This document shows positions 22,915-46,760 of a stretch of DNA of 64,000 nucleotides, piece after piece; position 1 is the stretch's first letter, and every line of letters begins with the position of its first letter. This DNA is from Spirometra erinaceieuropaei (lineage: Eukaryota > Platyhelminthes > Cestoda > Diphyllobothriidea > Diphyllobothriidae), in NCBI GenBank assembly GCA_902702965.1, contig CACRXP010000149.1, positions 128,539 to 192,538 on the forward strand, written 5' to 3'. The notes under the pieces were generated by a model. It ran no database searches, was not told where the DNA came from, and saw only the letters and a program-made list of their open reading frames with translations. The translations under genes were made by a program, and so were the position numbers.

Positions 22915-23085
22915 CCAACTCCAACTCCTAACCGCAAATCGTAACTCTAACTCCTAACCCTAACCACAACGGCTCACCCCTAACTCCTAAGGCCAACGCC
23001 TAACATTAGCCAATAACCCCAACCCTTAATCCCAAACTCCAACCCCTAACCTCAACCCCTAACCCTAACTCCTAATCCTAGCCCG
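22915..23085 (+). repeat. Degenerate CCTAAC telomere-like minisatellite
   Basis: About 170 bp of variant CCTAAC / CCCTAA / CTCCTAA units. It is interstitial, with unrelated sequence on both sides, and resembles the tracts inside R4. Confidence 0.8.
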
Positions 23086-23089
23086 CTAC

Positions 23090-24200
23090 AGGTACGGCTA
23101 CGAAGTAAGATCTTGCCGAAAACGCCTTTGAGACATTCATGTCCCCATTCGATTGGAGGAGCTTGTCGTGGCTGCCTATTCAAGTACGCAGTGGACAGAT
23201 ATGACACGCCATAATCTGGTTTTGAATGGAGAAACTATTTCCGCGCTTGGTGCTGAGGTTCTGAGGTGGGATGAGGTCCAAGGCCGACAGGCCGCAGCAA
23301 TGATGGCAATACTCTGACAGCAGGAATTTGATACGTTGTGGGGCTGTAAATAGCCTACTTTAGTTAAAAAAGACTTGGATGTAGGCCCAACATGACAGGG
23401 ATTGTCTTTGAATTTAAAAAGCAGGTTTTATTGTCTTATAAATGGAAGAAGGTGCATAGGAGGAAGAGAAGGTGAAGGGAAGGGCAGGCGAAGGATGAAG
23501 ACCATGCCGAAGTTTATAAATCAGGTAATGTTACTGTGTTCATGAAGGAGGGCTACGATTACACACCGTTTTGAAACCAGTCCTTCTGTATGTGTGTGCG
23601 TCGAAAATCAATGCGTAAATTCCCACTACTTAAGTACACATTTTATTGCCTAGTGCGGTCTCTGCTTATTAAAAAGCATGCATACTTGCGTGACTGAAAC
23701 ATCCTGAGCTTATGTTTCATGGCGGTCAATACTGCGACCCCAGCTAATCGACCTTTTCTAATCGAAACGCGTTTATTTTATTATTTAATAAAATAGCCCA
23801 GATGCAGTGTTTCAACGTGTCATATAACTTACCCGTCCAAAGTTAAAATTAACGTAAGTGATTTTTTTCAATTTCATGGGAACAAGACTGTTAAAACTAA
23901 TTAGAAAACGAAAACACTTCGATGAAATGAGTAGCAGAGGCTGCCTTGTAGAATATTTGCGCTAGACTTCCGTCTTGCTACAAGTTAAGTTTGAGTACAT
24001 GCACGCTCAGAAGAACCCATTTAGTAGATTTTTATATGGATAATTAAGGGAAAAATTCAAATTCTCGAAATCATACCTTCCGAGGAAGAATATTTGAAAA
24101 ATTGTTTTCTCACGCTAACTTTTGGGAGGTTCACCGATAAGCTACGGTCGTACGTTTTCTGAACACATTTCTCCTTTAATATGTATGTGTAGTATACCAA
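23090..24200. other. No gene recognised
   Basis: AT-rich, nothing supported. Confidence 0.3.
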
Positions 24201-24231
24201 ACGATGAGCTGGGGTAAACATCCGAAACGTT
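24201..24231 (+). ncRNA. Hammerhead-like motif 2, decayed
   Basis: ACGATGA, then a short possible stem (GGGGT...ATCC), then GAAACGTT. The helix is weak and the final base is T, not C. It is the poorest of the set. Confidence 0.25.
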
Positions 24232-25089
24232 CTTATACTGAATCCGTGCAACTTTTAGAAGTAAACTAGTGTGAGAGTTTTGTTCACGAAAAGTTGTCTA
24301 ATAGCGGGTTAGGCTCGAAGCCATTAAATGGTATAATATTGTTTGCCTGTGTCGGATGGTCCTTTTCCCACAAAGTTGGTAGTAAAATTGTTAAAGTACA
24401 AAGTATAGCTCAGTGTTTTCATAGACAGTAACACGATCACTCTTTTCTGCGGTATTTCCAGCCGAAAATAATTTCTAATCTTTGAAAGGATCTCTCAAAA
24501 GTTAGAATCCCTAGAGTCCTTTCTCTGGATACGTGTGTATTTGGCTGCTCATCTAAAGCAAGCTAAACTGCTGAGGCACAAGTTGTCCGTCTGAACGGTT
24601 GTTTCTTAAGAAATTACATTTTTCTTTTCTGGTGATATCTGATGGACATTTTTGGCTCGGCACAGGAATATGAACGGCCGAATTAGAAGTGACTTAGTGT
24701 ACAATTAGGGACAACGGAACGAGTATTACGGGGAGGCTCGTATTTGCGTGTCGACCAAATTTTTCGACATGTTCACAGTGTCCCACAGGCGTCTTATAAT
24801 TTAAAAAACCAGCCGTTGTTAAGGAAACTTAAATTTCAAAAATTCTGGGTAACGCACCACGTCTAAAAATACGCTTAAGGCGAAATTAACTGGAGGCTGA
24901 CGTTTATTGGTCGAGACCGACTTAAAATGTAGGATTGTATCATCCCCATATATTTCGATCCAGGTGTTTGGGCAGAGACTACTAAGTACCGGCAGATACT
25001 TTTCGATACATCCCAAAATGGAAAAAAGTCACCCACGTGGAGTCAGACGTAGCGTGCACAACGAAAAGTGTCCTATTTTAAGCGGATAT
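24232..25089. other. No gene recognised
   Basis: AT-rich sequence; short frames only. Confidence 0.3.
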
Positions 25090-25560
25090 CTTTGTGACTG
25101 TTACAACCCATCAAAATGGGCGTAGCCCATTGACCCCAGGCAACACTTTGTCCCCCGTTAGTGCGACCTAAGGAAACGCTGCCACTGACCGAAAACTCGG
25201 CAGTTGACTACAAAATAAGTTGCGGCAGCGAGGACTACAAATACGTTTGGAAAGCCGACAAAAATTGCAGACCCCTCCATGCGAGCGCCAACCGGTAACT
25301 CTGAGGTTGCTGAACTCGAACCCTCGGCCTGCAACGCATATTGGAGAAACAGGCCATACTTTTAAAGTTCGACGCCAAGGTTATTCAAGGGATGAACAAC
25401 GAACACTTAAGGCGTGATATTCAGATGCCAACTCCATCAATCGTCATCTTGACCTTCTTGCAGCTTGTAAAGTGCTGTGTCACTGTGTACACCAACGCCG
25501 GATCAAGAGGACCACAGCAAGTATCAAGCAGACACGGCCGAGCAACGAACGCAGTTTAAA
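25090..25560 (+). pseudogene. Penelope-like element, GIY-YIG tail (fragment 4)
   Basis: The frame 25220-25417 reads RQKLQTPPCERQPVT, then NSNPRPATHIGETGHTFKVR, a diverged copy of the fragment-3 protein (LQTRLHEHK, THNGATGHCFDF). After a stop it resumes with YSDANSINRHLDLLA. DNA similarity to 9585-9860 begins with the gaccccaggcaaca block. Non-functional. Confidence 0.65.
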
Positions 25561-25730
25561 GGGGACCCAAAAGAGTCACCACATCAAACAACTGTCGGAG
25601 AGACTTAACCGCCAAACATCCAGCGAGAGGTCGAGGCGGCGAACGAGGTAAAAATCGACCAGCCCGAAGGCGGACCTGTGCTACACGTCAGATAAATTTC
25701 TTCACTTTAACTGAACTGTGAAAAACTTGG

Positions 25731-25801
25731 CGCCTCAGTGGAATTCGGACCCACGACAACAAGGAGAGGCTTTAGTACAGCCAACGCCAACCTACGACGC
25801 C
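25731..25801 (-). repeat. tRNA-Ile-derived SINE-like repeat, unit 1
   Basis: Diverged copy of the unit at 25974-26054, about 245 bp upstream in the same orientation; the flanking gtgaaaaacttggcgcctc and acgtctggaatccac blocks are also repeated, so the duplicated unit is larger than the tRNA part. Confidence 0.55.
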
Positions 25802-25973
25802 CAACCGGACGAAGCGATTTTGATCTCATTTGGGTCAAGTTACCCGCCCAACCTACTGCAACGTCTGGAATCCACTAAATCTAATGCAGTAAACCGACTG
25901 GCCAAGCAGGATTTCCTTAGTAATCCACTTAGAATCCGCCAGATGACTACCAGGTTCACTGTGAAAAACTTGG

Positions 25974-26054
25974 CGCCTCGGTGGAATTCGAACCCACGAA
26001 AACAAGGTGAGGCTTTATTAAAGCCAACGCTCTAGCCATCTTATCTACGAGGCC
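25974..26054 (-). repeat. tRNA-Ile(AAT)-derived SINE-like repeat, unit 2
   Basis: On the minus strand GGCCTCG...CGAGGC forms a 6-bp acceptor-like stem, TGGCTAGAGCG a D-arm-like block, GGCT-TTAATAA-AGCC an anticodon arm with loop anticodon AAT, and GTGGGTTCGAATTCCAC a perfect T arm. The variable part is slightly too long for a normal tRNA and the D stem is broken. I read this as a tRNA-derived repeat with a good internal promoter, not a gene. Confidence 0.6.
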
Positions 26055-26134
26055 CCACCGGACGAAGCAAGTCTACTCGCATTTGGGTCAGGTTACGCGC
26101 CCAACCTACTGCAACGTCTGGAATCCACCAAATC

Positions 26135-26300
26135 TGACACTCTCATCCTGACTCTGTCTTGCCATCGGGCCTAAGTGACTAACAGAGGGAAGGGTGTTGC
26201 AGGCGCTGCGCAAGTCTGCTATCAGTATAAACTAATTAACAGGCAATTCAGCGTTCTGCGCCTACCACACTGTGGGGCACACAGTCGTTCGCGGCATTCA
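26135..26300 (+). repeat. Repeat R1, 3' part (copy 5)
   Basis: Landmarks tcctgactctgtcttgcc, atcgggcct, gcgctgcgcaagtctgc, aactaattaacaggcaa and tggggcacacagtcg. Confidence 0.65.
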
Positions 26301-26349
26301 AGCTGTCACAAGGACCGCCCTAGATCAATTGGCACGACGATACACGCCT

Positions 26350-27434
26350 ACCAGGATTGCATGCGGTGTGCTGTGATCGGCAGGTCCGCGAATACGCAAG
26401 CTTCACTGCCATCTTTATGAACAATTTTGACAAACCAACTAAAAGAACGCCGTAAGCTTTTAGGACTGGGACGACTCGACTACGCTGTCAACCTTATACC
26501 TCTGTTCCCTTTAAATGATCGGCCTTACCCATATAGGCTGCGGTCACAGGGGACAGGATTTGGGATGCAGGTGATTGATTCGACCCGAGTCATCAGAACC
26601 CTTTTTTCCATTTTTAACTAAGTCGATTGAGTCCAGATGACCAATTGTGCTCGAGCTATAGGCCTGACTTCTCAAGCTTTTGCATTTCCTAATTTGAACT
26701 GAAACGCGGGGCCGATCAATATTACTTTATGCAAATACCACTGAACAGGTAGCTCATATGCAGTCTGTCTTATGCTTCCATGACGACAGCAAGTCAGACG
26801 TATCTTAGTTCCTCGGTCCAACAGACAGTCTTCGCCTGATACATCTATGATTTTCATCTATTCTGTGGAATCGGAACCGACCCCATTTCCGTGAACTAAA
26901 CCAAAGACCTGCATTAGGTTAGATACCAAGGCGACATGAATAAAGAATCTTGTCCAAAGATCTGTGAGGACTTTATTCAATGATAGGGGCATTAATTGAA
27001 GGTTCATTGTTTGCACTATATAACTGGATGCCGAACGATTGGCCCGACCTCTGTTTCAGTGTTCCAGTCTATCTGACGTCCTGCCACAATGGAACGGACC
27101 GAATCTACAAGTCATATTACCGCATGACATCCGCCCGCAAACTGCTAAGACTAAAGCGAGGGAGGAGGGTGCGCAGTCGGGCAGAACAAAACAGGAGGAT
27201 TTTTGGTTACCCGAGGAATGACAATTACTATATGGTAGGGTGGTTTACTGGTATCTAAAAACTGTCTAACTACACCAGTACGTATTCGTACAACTTCCTC
27301 TTCTTATGAGATGACAGGAAGACTGTGGCAACGTGTGCAGAATCAATCTCAGCATCGTCAGCTGCAACGTATCAACTGCTGGGCCAACTCTATCATCTGC
27401 TTTCCGTTCACGTATGCACATGACTGATTTCTGA
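26350..27434. other. No gene recognised
   Basis: A 92-codon plus-strand frame at 26980-27258 has no motif. Confidence 0.3.
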
Positions 27435-27442
27435 CTGGTCGA
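27435..27442. repeat. Merlin copy 2 target-site duplication, left
   Basis: CTGGTCGA, repeated exactly at 28182-28189. Confidence 0.9.
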
Positions 27443-28181
27443 GGTAACAATCGACACCCAGAAAAATCCGCCTAACCAAAGCAGCCTGTCTTACGTGACA
27501 GGTGGTAATAGGGTTTTGTGGGTGGTGACTGGTCGGGATGTGCGATACTCGCCGACAGAAAGCCTTATTTGAACAGGTGAATTATCGAAGTTGGCCCGCT
27601 CTCCGTTCCGTTATTACAAAATGGGTCGCCAAAGGCAGTATAGTGGTAACGGACGAGTGGAAGGCGTATAAACGTCTTCCCTCAGAAGGTTATCTACATT
27701 TCTCTGTTAACCACTCAAAGAACTTCAAGGACCCTACCACCGGACGGCACACCAATACCATTGAGGCATACTGAAGTAGACTGAAAAGGAAACTCCACGA
27801 GGGAGGTCCTGTATGTGGTCGAGTTGTGTAGGCTCACATTGACGAAATACAGTATCGTCTTTGGTTAAGTCCCATGTTGTGCAGACTTATCCTATGTAAA
27901 AGCGATTTTCCGTTGTAATAAACTGTCATAAAGCGGATGTATGCCGTACATTCAGGTGTACGTGTGTAACGATGGGGAAGGTTGGGTAACAGCGACCATC
28001 GTCCATGTAACCTCCTGCGATGTTCGTTTGGCCAGCCCATGTTAGGCCGTTGCGGAAAGTCCAAGCAGTGCGTGAAAGTAGGCCTGCAACTGCTGATATA
28101 GCCTGAAGGCGTTTGAGTCCACTGGTAAAGGTATTATTTCTAGGTAACGGATTTTTTGGGTGCCATCTCCCGATTGCTACC
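27443..28181 (+). mobile_element. Merlin DNA transposon, copy 2 (non-autonomous)
   Basis: A 739-bp element with perfect 8-bp flanking repeats CTGGTCGA (27435-27442 and 28182-28189) and terminal inverted repeats GGTAACAATC / GGTAGCAATC extending to the AAAATCCG block. Same structure as copy 1 but opposite orientation, and about 50 bp shorter in the C-terminal coding part. It lies about 415 bp beyond the mutase stop codon. Confidence 0.93.
27538..27860 (+). pseudogene. Merlin transposase fragment, copy 2
   Basis: The frame to 27774 reads WPALRSVITKWVAKGSIVV, TDEWKAYKRL, then FKDPTTGRHTNTIEAY and TGA, followed in frame by SRLKRKLHEGG and a second stop (TAG) before HIDEIQYRLWL. The first stop is at the same Trp position as in copy 1. 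The first catalytic Asp region is absent. Confidence 0.85.
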
Positions 28182-28189
28182 CTGGTCGA
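28182..28189. repeat. Merlin copy 2 target-site duplication, right
   Basis: CTGGTCGA, identical to 27435-27442. Confidence 0.9.
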
Positions 28190-28595
28190 GATGCGCGGAC
28201 TGCCTTGCCTGCATGAATCCCGCTCCTAATTGAAAACAGCACACCCAAGACTCCAGAGCATCGAAAAAAGCAATATACACACGTGGCCAAAAGGAGTATA
28301 AATCTCAAATAATGGTAGTGAATAGCAAAGAGTACACTAAAATACGAAAAGCACCACACACACACTGAGCGAAGCATGTCGCAGGTTTGCTGATGGCTCA
28401 AAAGAATCTAGGGCGAATTGCGCCCTTAGATGTGAAGGGAAGGTAGTATCTGCGATGCTGCTCCGATATGCCAGGGAGGATGGAATCACAGGGGGTGTGG
28501 GGTTAAAAGGAAGGATGGGGGCAGGTGCTGGTGAGATGTTGCTGTACTTTTTGATTCTCAAATCTTTCCGCTTCACTCATAGGCACTGGCAGGCC
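28190..28595. other. Downstream flank of the mutase gene
   Basis: Presumed 3' untranslated and intergenic sequence. I see no clear AATAAA signal on the minus strand close to the stop. Confidence 0.35.
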
Positions 28596-41239
<12,644 letters not shown>

Positions 41240-41317
41240 TATTTCAGAAGCTTCCGATCGAAGTAAGAGAACGTCTTTCCGCGCACGACGTTGAAAAACT
41301 GCACCCAAACCACCTTA

Positions 41318-42928
41318 CTACGGCCAATCAAATGGGCTAAAGGTCATTACTACATTCGTTTATTTAAATAGACTGAAATTTAAAGTTTTCCGGATCGTTA
41401 ACGTCATCTTCAGAAAAATCCCCAGCTACATATCGACCTTCCGCTGTAACTGTTAGACCGAAACCTATTTACCGACATAGAGTTTCTAATAAGTCGTGGC
41501 CATTTCCAACCCCGAAGGATGATCGCTTTTCTTCCTCCCGACTCCTAATTTTTTAGTTTTTTCTAGCATATTCAGGGGAAAGTATGAAAGTCGAGCACTC
41601 CTTTCGCAACATAATAAGTGAGGCTGTGTACGGCGAAACTAATTGCATTGGAAAAAAATCAGACGGGTTCCATGAAGATTCGAAAATGAATCCCGATAGC
41701 AAGTTTAAGTTACCAATTACAAAAGCTTAACATTTGTGGTGACATCACGTCATCTTCTTGGAGGAGATTTTATGGATTGGCCACCCTGATTGAGAATGAG
41801 AGCTACTTCGCATCCAGCCGACTTTGAAAGGCAGAAGTCGACGAGGTGACTGGACCATTATCCCATTTAGGTTGAATCGCAATATATTGTTATCTGAACT
41901 GCTCTAGATTATGCTATAAATTCCCGTATTAATGGCAAGCACCTCCAGGTTGTGGTTCAAATATTTCACGTAATGTTTACGGGTATGAGGACCTACAGGT
42001 GGGAGTATATAAGATTGTGGGCAGCAATCATGGCTAGTCCGGCGTAATTGTTCAAGGCTCTGTTAGGTCAAGGGGCGTCAAGCGGCCGGGTTCAGAAGTG
42101 CGACCTGCGGCCACTCCGGCCCCTTCGACTCGGACGCGCATGCGTCCAGAGAGTCGCAACTGCTCAGGCGTTACTTAAGCTCACCACCCTCTACAGATGC
42201 AACACAAACCACTTAAACACCACTCATCGACAACTCAACACACCAATTGGTGACCACTTAAGATTGCCCCACAAACATACAAAGGCAACTATCACCAATG
42301 TTTCAAGGACTCTCTGGCATTATCGGATGCAGTAAGCATCAGATCTGTGTTCGCCAGCGGTCAGTACAACCTAAAGGAACAATCTCTGAGTTTTGTATGC
42401 AATAAATCCCTCAGTCTGACGACTTCTGTCTTCTGCTGCAACATGGGATTTGCCCTGAGGATTACAGAACTTTGAGTACAAGTTCACACTGCTTGGCCAC
42501 TACAGGGTTTCGATGCGTCTCTACTCAAGTAAGAATGCCTAAACTAGATGAGCCCATTCGCTATAGGTGCGATCGTACTTTATCTCGGATGACCATAGAA
42601 GCAACTGCTAGACTGCCGAGAGATTAGGAGCCCATCGCAATCGCTCACAGCCTGTTAAAAGTCGAATCGAGGAGGGGTCATTACGAGTCCGCGAGGGCCA
42701 TCGAGGCTCAGATAAACACGACCATAGTGCTTCTTTGCTGACTGAACAAACCAACAGCAAGTTGGCGAAATAAAGTAACCCGTCGTGATCATCAGGTAGT
42801 CACTTAGGGTCAAAGTGGGTGTTGACATTAAAAGTCGCTAAGGCCATTGCTGCAGGGGATAATATAAGTGGATTTGGCTACCAAACAAAAACATGAGTTT
42901 GTCAGAATTTAAGTTGCAGTTGACATCT
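41318..42928. other. Upstream flank of the mutase gene
   Basis: No gene recognised. A very decayed hammerhead-like box (CTGAAGA, then GGAAAAC) lies at about 41380-41413 on the minus strand. A 95-codon frame at 42048-42335 has no motif. The mutase promoter must lie here, but I see no defensible element. Confidence 0.3.
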
Positions 42929-44740
42929 AAGTCAGTTTAAGTCAGTTTATTAAGGGAATGAGGCTTTCGCCCTTGAGCACCCTATTCATGTCGATAAACA
43001 GAAATAAAGTCATCAATTACATCAGCAAATGCGAAAAGTTAAGAAGTTAGCGGTAAGTGTGAGCCAGGCGCAAACTGCCGCCGCTAAAACAATCATGATT
43101 GTATGTACAGTAGGTTCTCAACAAGTGAGCGTCTAGTCTGCACTTAAAGGATTTAACACTTTCGGAAAGAACGACGACATCTGGGAGTCCATTCCATGCC
43201 CCGATGACCCTGTGTGAGAAGGCGTTCCGTCGGACGTCCGAATGAGCCCGCTTCCTTTGCAGTTTGAACGGATGACCACGCAGACGGTCAGTCCGGGCCA
43301 ATTCAAAGAATTCATCAAAATCTAGGGCACACTCTCGGCTTCTGACTATTCTGTAGGTTTGAATGAGATCGCCGCGCAGTTGCCTGTAATTTAGAGGAAA
43401 CAGATTTAGTTCAGTCAGCCTGGTTTCGTAAGGCAAATGATGAAGATTCTTGACCATCTTCGTAGCCATCGCCTGTACTCTTTCCAGTCTTTGATAATCT
43501 TTCTTTAACCACGGTCGCCAGGCCTGGACTGCATACTCTAAGTGAGACCGGACGAATGCCCCATAGGTTTTTCCGAACAGCTCCTTGTCGATCTGCACAA
43601 ATCCTCGCCTCAGCGCAAATAACACCCTTATCGCACTTTTGGCTGCCCTTTGACACTGTGAAGATGGTTTCAGCGAGGAGGTCATTAGGACTCCCAGGTC
43701 CTTCTGTTCCACAACATTTGAAAGGGACTGACCACCAAGGACATATTGAAAGGAATCGTCCTCCTTACTGGTCTGTCTGGTGCGGAGTCTCAGGACTACA
43801 CATTTGTCCACATTAAAATTGAGGAGCCAGCGAGCTGACCAACTGTTNTACTGTCCTAAGTGTTCGGCTTTCTCGTTGTTCTCAACGATCTCTACACCAT
43901 TATAATCCTTCAGCACCGCGACCGGGTCCTTATTTTTCAGTCTACTGTTCAGATAGTGAAATAAAATCTTAGGCTTCTGTTCAGCCTGTCGTATAATTTT
44001 GGATTCATACTCCTTCCGTGCCTGACGGATACATTTTTTGACGGCGTTTCGTTGACGACGAAATTCTTCGAAATGCGCTGGTGACGCAGTTTCCCTGAAT
44101 ATTTTCCATCTTTTGCTTTTCTTCCGTAGCTTCTTATTTAGGTCCCTAGTTAACCAAGCAGGTCGACTAGTTGTTTTTTGTACTTTAGGTGGACAACAGC
44201 GCCGAATCAGATCGAGTGAAATCGTTTTAAAAGATCTCCAGTCGTCCTCCGGATCTCCCCTGAATATTTGGTCCCAATTCACGGACAGCAATTCGTTCTT
44301 CATCATATTAAAATCTGCCTTCCATATATTAGGTTGGCCCTCTGTTCTCTTCTGGCGTTTAGAGAAGAGCGAGTAATCCCATAATAGCGTGGTATGGTCA
44401 CTTTTCCCGAGAGGTGCATTGGAATACACTTCGTCGATATTAGAGAAGTCCTTAGTGAAAACTAGGTCTAGACAATTTGCTCTCTGGTTCTCTCGAAATC
44501 TTGTTGGTACCTTCACATGTTGCGCCAGAGGGAGATCGAGTGTGAGGTCCAGTAGCTTATTGCTGAAAGAGGCTGGTCCACCATTAACTGCCATAGTTTC
44601 CCACTCTATTGCAGGTGCGTTGAAATCCCCAGCAATAAGTACCTCTTGGTGGCTAGCTACGTCTTTGACTAAACCAAGGAGCGACTCATCAGCTGCACTC
44701 AGAAGATTTGGTGGTCTGTAAATCGCCAGAAATTCTAGAT
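42929..44740 (-). mobile_element. CR1-like LINE (copy B), RT core missing at a single N
   Basis: Minus-strand frame 44740-43047. The first half is the endonuclease C-terminus (AIYRPPN, VLIAGDFNAPAIEW, LGKSDHTTLLWDYSLF) and the endonuclease-RT linker to KAEHLGQ. At 43848 there is one undetermined base, and the frame resumes at SWSARWLLNFNVDKC, past the RT catalytic core. The C-terminal part then runs to the stop at 43047. Thus about 1 kb of the protein, including both catalytic Asp sites, is absent. The 3' end is a doubled AAACTGACTT unit. Confidence 0.85.
43848..43848. other. Single undetermined base at a suspicious junction
   Basis: The N lies exactly where LINE copy B jumps over its RT core. 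It may mark a forced assembly join. Confidence 0.8.
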
Positions 44741-44816
44741 CTAATAAAGTAAAGCATGCAATATTTGTATTTATATCCCAGGAGGGCCTTTTACAAGGCC
44801 AAGAAGTAAGCCATAT

Positions 44817-44950
44817 TCATATATATTTTAGAGGTTACACAAAGAGCCCCCGATGGCCCTATTTATGTTCAATAATTTTGCATATTCATGCAGTGAAAAT
44901 AACCGCAAACATTTAGAATGTGGTCCAATCACAATGCAAAATAATTCCAA
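44817..44950 (-). repeat. CR1-like LINE 3'-end fragment (family of copy E)
   Basis: gaggttacacaaagagccccc, then gatggccctatttatg and cacaatgcaaaataat match 48530-48640. Confidence 0.6.
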
Positions 44951-44961
44951 CAAGTTTACGT

Positions 44962-45155
44962 TATAATAATAATAAGTCAGTTTAAGTCAGTTTATTAAGG
45001 GAATGAGGCTTTCGCCCTTGAGCACCCTATTCATGTCGATAAACAGTAATAAAGTCATCAATTACATCAGCAAATGCGATTAGTTAAGAAGTTAGCGGTA
45101 AGTGTGAGCCAGGCGCAAACGGCCGCCGCTAAAACAATCATGATTGTATGCACAG
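44962..45155 (-). repeat. CR1-like LINE copy C, 3' end only (family of copy B)
   Basis: Near-identical to 42929-43112, cut at its 5' side at the cacag position and flanked on both sides by TAA repeats. It is a short, heavily 5'-truncated insertion into the TTA tail of copy D. Confidence 0.85.
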
Positions 45156-45182
45156 TAATAATAATAATAATAATAATAATAA
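45156..45182 (+). repeat. TAA microsatellite (tail of LINE copy D)
   Basis: About nine TAA units; on the minus strand a TTA tail of copy D. Confidence 0.85.
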
Positions 45183-45994
45183 TTATAAATTTTTTAATGC
45201 CAGTTTACAGGCATTATCAGGGAAGCGTTAAACACAAATCCGGCCAGCAATGAAAAAAAAACTCCTGTCAGAAAGGAATAAAAATATAGTTGATGGTGGT
45301 TTCCATGGTTTGCGGGGTTCGGGAGAAAAAAACTGCCGACGGCAAACTTCCAGTTTGTTCACTTTATTTGGTAAGGATAATAGGCAAAGCCTTTGAAAAC
45401 CCTTTTTATTATATGTGAGCTCGTTAGAAAGAACTGTACACGAACAAAAATTATTCGCCATTAAAACGTTACTTGGTTCATTTGAGTAGCATTGTCTCAG
45501 AGAAAATATTTGTGGGGACGCGGGGTCTTAGTTCAGATTCAGACCGTCGAGGGAAAACTGGGGACACAAATAATCATTCAAGCCTTTCTTGAAGAGTTAC
45601 AGAGGCGTAGCCTCCACGACTGATTGAGGGAGAACGTTCCATTGCACCACTACCCTCTGCGGGAAATTTTCCGAACGAAGATTCAGCCTGGACATTGTTG
45701 TCCGTAACTTCATCGAGTGACCGCGAAGATTGGGTGAAAGGTGCCACTGAAACATGTCCTCAAATTTAACTCCATGCTCAAGGCCATGCATTACCTTGTA
45801 GACGAGGATAAGATCACCTCTTTGCTGCCTGTAACACAGAGGGGATAAATTAAGGCAATTCAGTCTGTCTGTGTAGGATTGGCGTTTTAGACCGTTTACC
45901 AGCTTTGTTGCACGCCGTTGTACTCGTTCGAGGCATGCTTGGTCCTTTACTAGCCATGGCCGCCATGCTTGCATGCCATATTCTAAGTGGGGCC
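45183..45994 (-). mobile_element. CR1-like LINE copy D, RT C-terminus and 3' end
   Basis: The frame 45974-45597 reads QAWRPWLVKDQACLERVQRR, then LCYRQQRGDLILVYKVMHG and NFPQRVVVQWNVLPQSVVEA, the conserved C-terminal segment of CR1-type RT proteins. It is truncated at about 45994 at its 5' side. No catalytic domain. Confidence 0.8.
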
Positions 45995-46575
45995 GAGGGG
46001 TGTAGGGGTGTCAGCGGTGGGTTCACGTAATGTTCGTGGTGGTCGCTCACTTGCTTGCAGGTGAGACTGCGCCTAGCGTCCACTTGCTGACACTCAACTC
46101 TCACCTGTGGCTCCACGTAGCTGGATTCTGCTCAGCGGTCACACCCCGGGCAACCGTCTCGATCGGCGGGCTAAACCAGGTGAGGGGGCACTGTGCGCTG
46201 TGCCGTGTGCACAGGGTTTGCGGATTCCGCTGGATGGAAGGTCGGATGGAACCTTGCGTCGGCACCGTCGTGACGTGGTTCGTCTCTGCACGCCGCTGGA
46301 CAGCCGGTGACGGGATGGATCTCCACATCGACATTGCCTTGACGCGCCCACCTACGCCGTCGGAGACAGCGGCTTACGGCGAATTCGAGTCGCTCTCCAC
46401 TACAACCCGAAGTCGTGGTCCCATAGTGGAGTTCGGCCGTGCCAAAACGGCACATGGCAGCCCAATTCAGCGATGGCACTGCCAGCCCCCACGAGGGGAA
46501 GGGCCTAGAAAAGTTGGCCTAAACATTGCTGGGTACCACGCCGTCTCCAGGCTAGCCAGGGCCGTAGACGCCTAA
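45995..46575 (+). repeat. GC-rich region upstream of the RTE-like LINE
   Basis: A 181-codon frame (46030-46575) runs through with no domain; overlapping frames exist on both strands. It is probably 5' sequence of the RTE-type element or of a related repeat. Confidence 0.35.
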
Positions 46576-46589
46576 TCATGGTCGAAACA

Positions 46590-46745
46590 ATCAAAATCGA
46601 AACAACAACAATACCAATAACAACAACAACAACAACCATACTCATTCTCCTCATCCTACCTCTTCTACCTATTCCTCTGCCTATTCTTCTGCCTATTCTT
46701 CTCCTTCGTCACCTTCTCCATCTCCTTCCCGTCGCCCCACTTGCT
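46590..46745 (+). repeat. Low-complexity CAA and CTTCT tract
   Basis: AAC/CAA repeats at 46600-46637, followed by pyrimidine-rich units (cctattcttctg repeated). Confidence 0.75.
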
Positions 46746-46760
46746 GTCACCAGACTGGCA

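Noticed and set aside
22915..23085. Chromosome end
   Set aside because: The CCTAAC units are degenerate and flanked by ordinary sequence on both sides; similar tracts occur inside a dispersed repeat.
25974..26054. Functional tRNA-Ile gene
   Set aside because: Good T arm and anticodon arm, but the D stem is broken, the length is off and a second diverged unit lies 245 bp away.
41240..41314. N-terminal extension of mutase upstream of the ATG at 41239
   Set aside because: The frame is open but contains no ATG, only a TTG, and a TAA lies at 41315-41317. The presequence from 41239 has a normal length.
41380..41413. Seventh hammerhead-like copy on the minus strand
   Set aside because: Box reads CTGAAGA and the 3' part GGAAAAC without GTC; too decayed to count.
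46030..46575. 181-codon plus-strand frame as a gene
   Set aside because: GC-rich region with several overlapping open frames on both strands; no domain; adjacent to a LINE.
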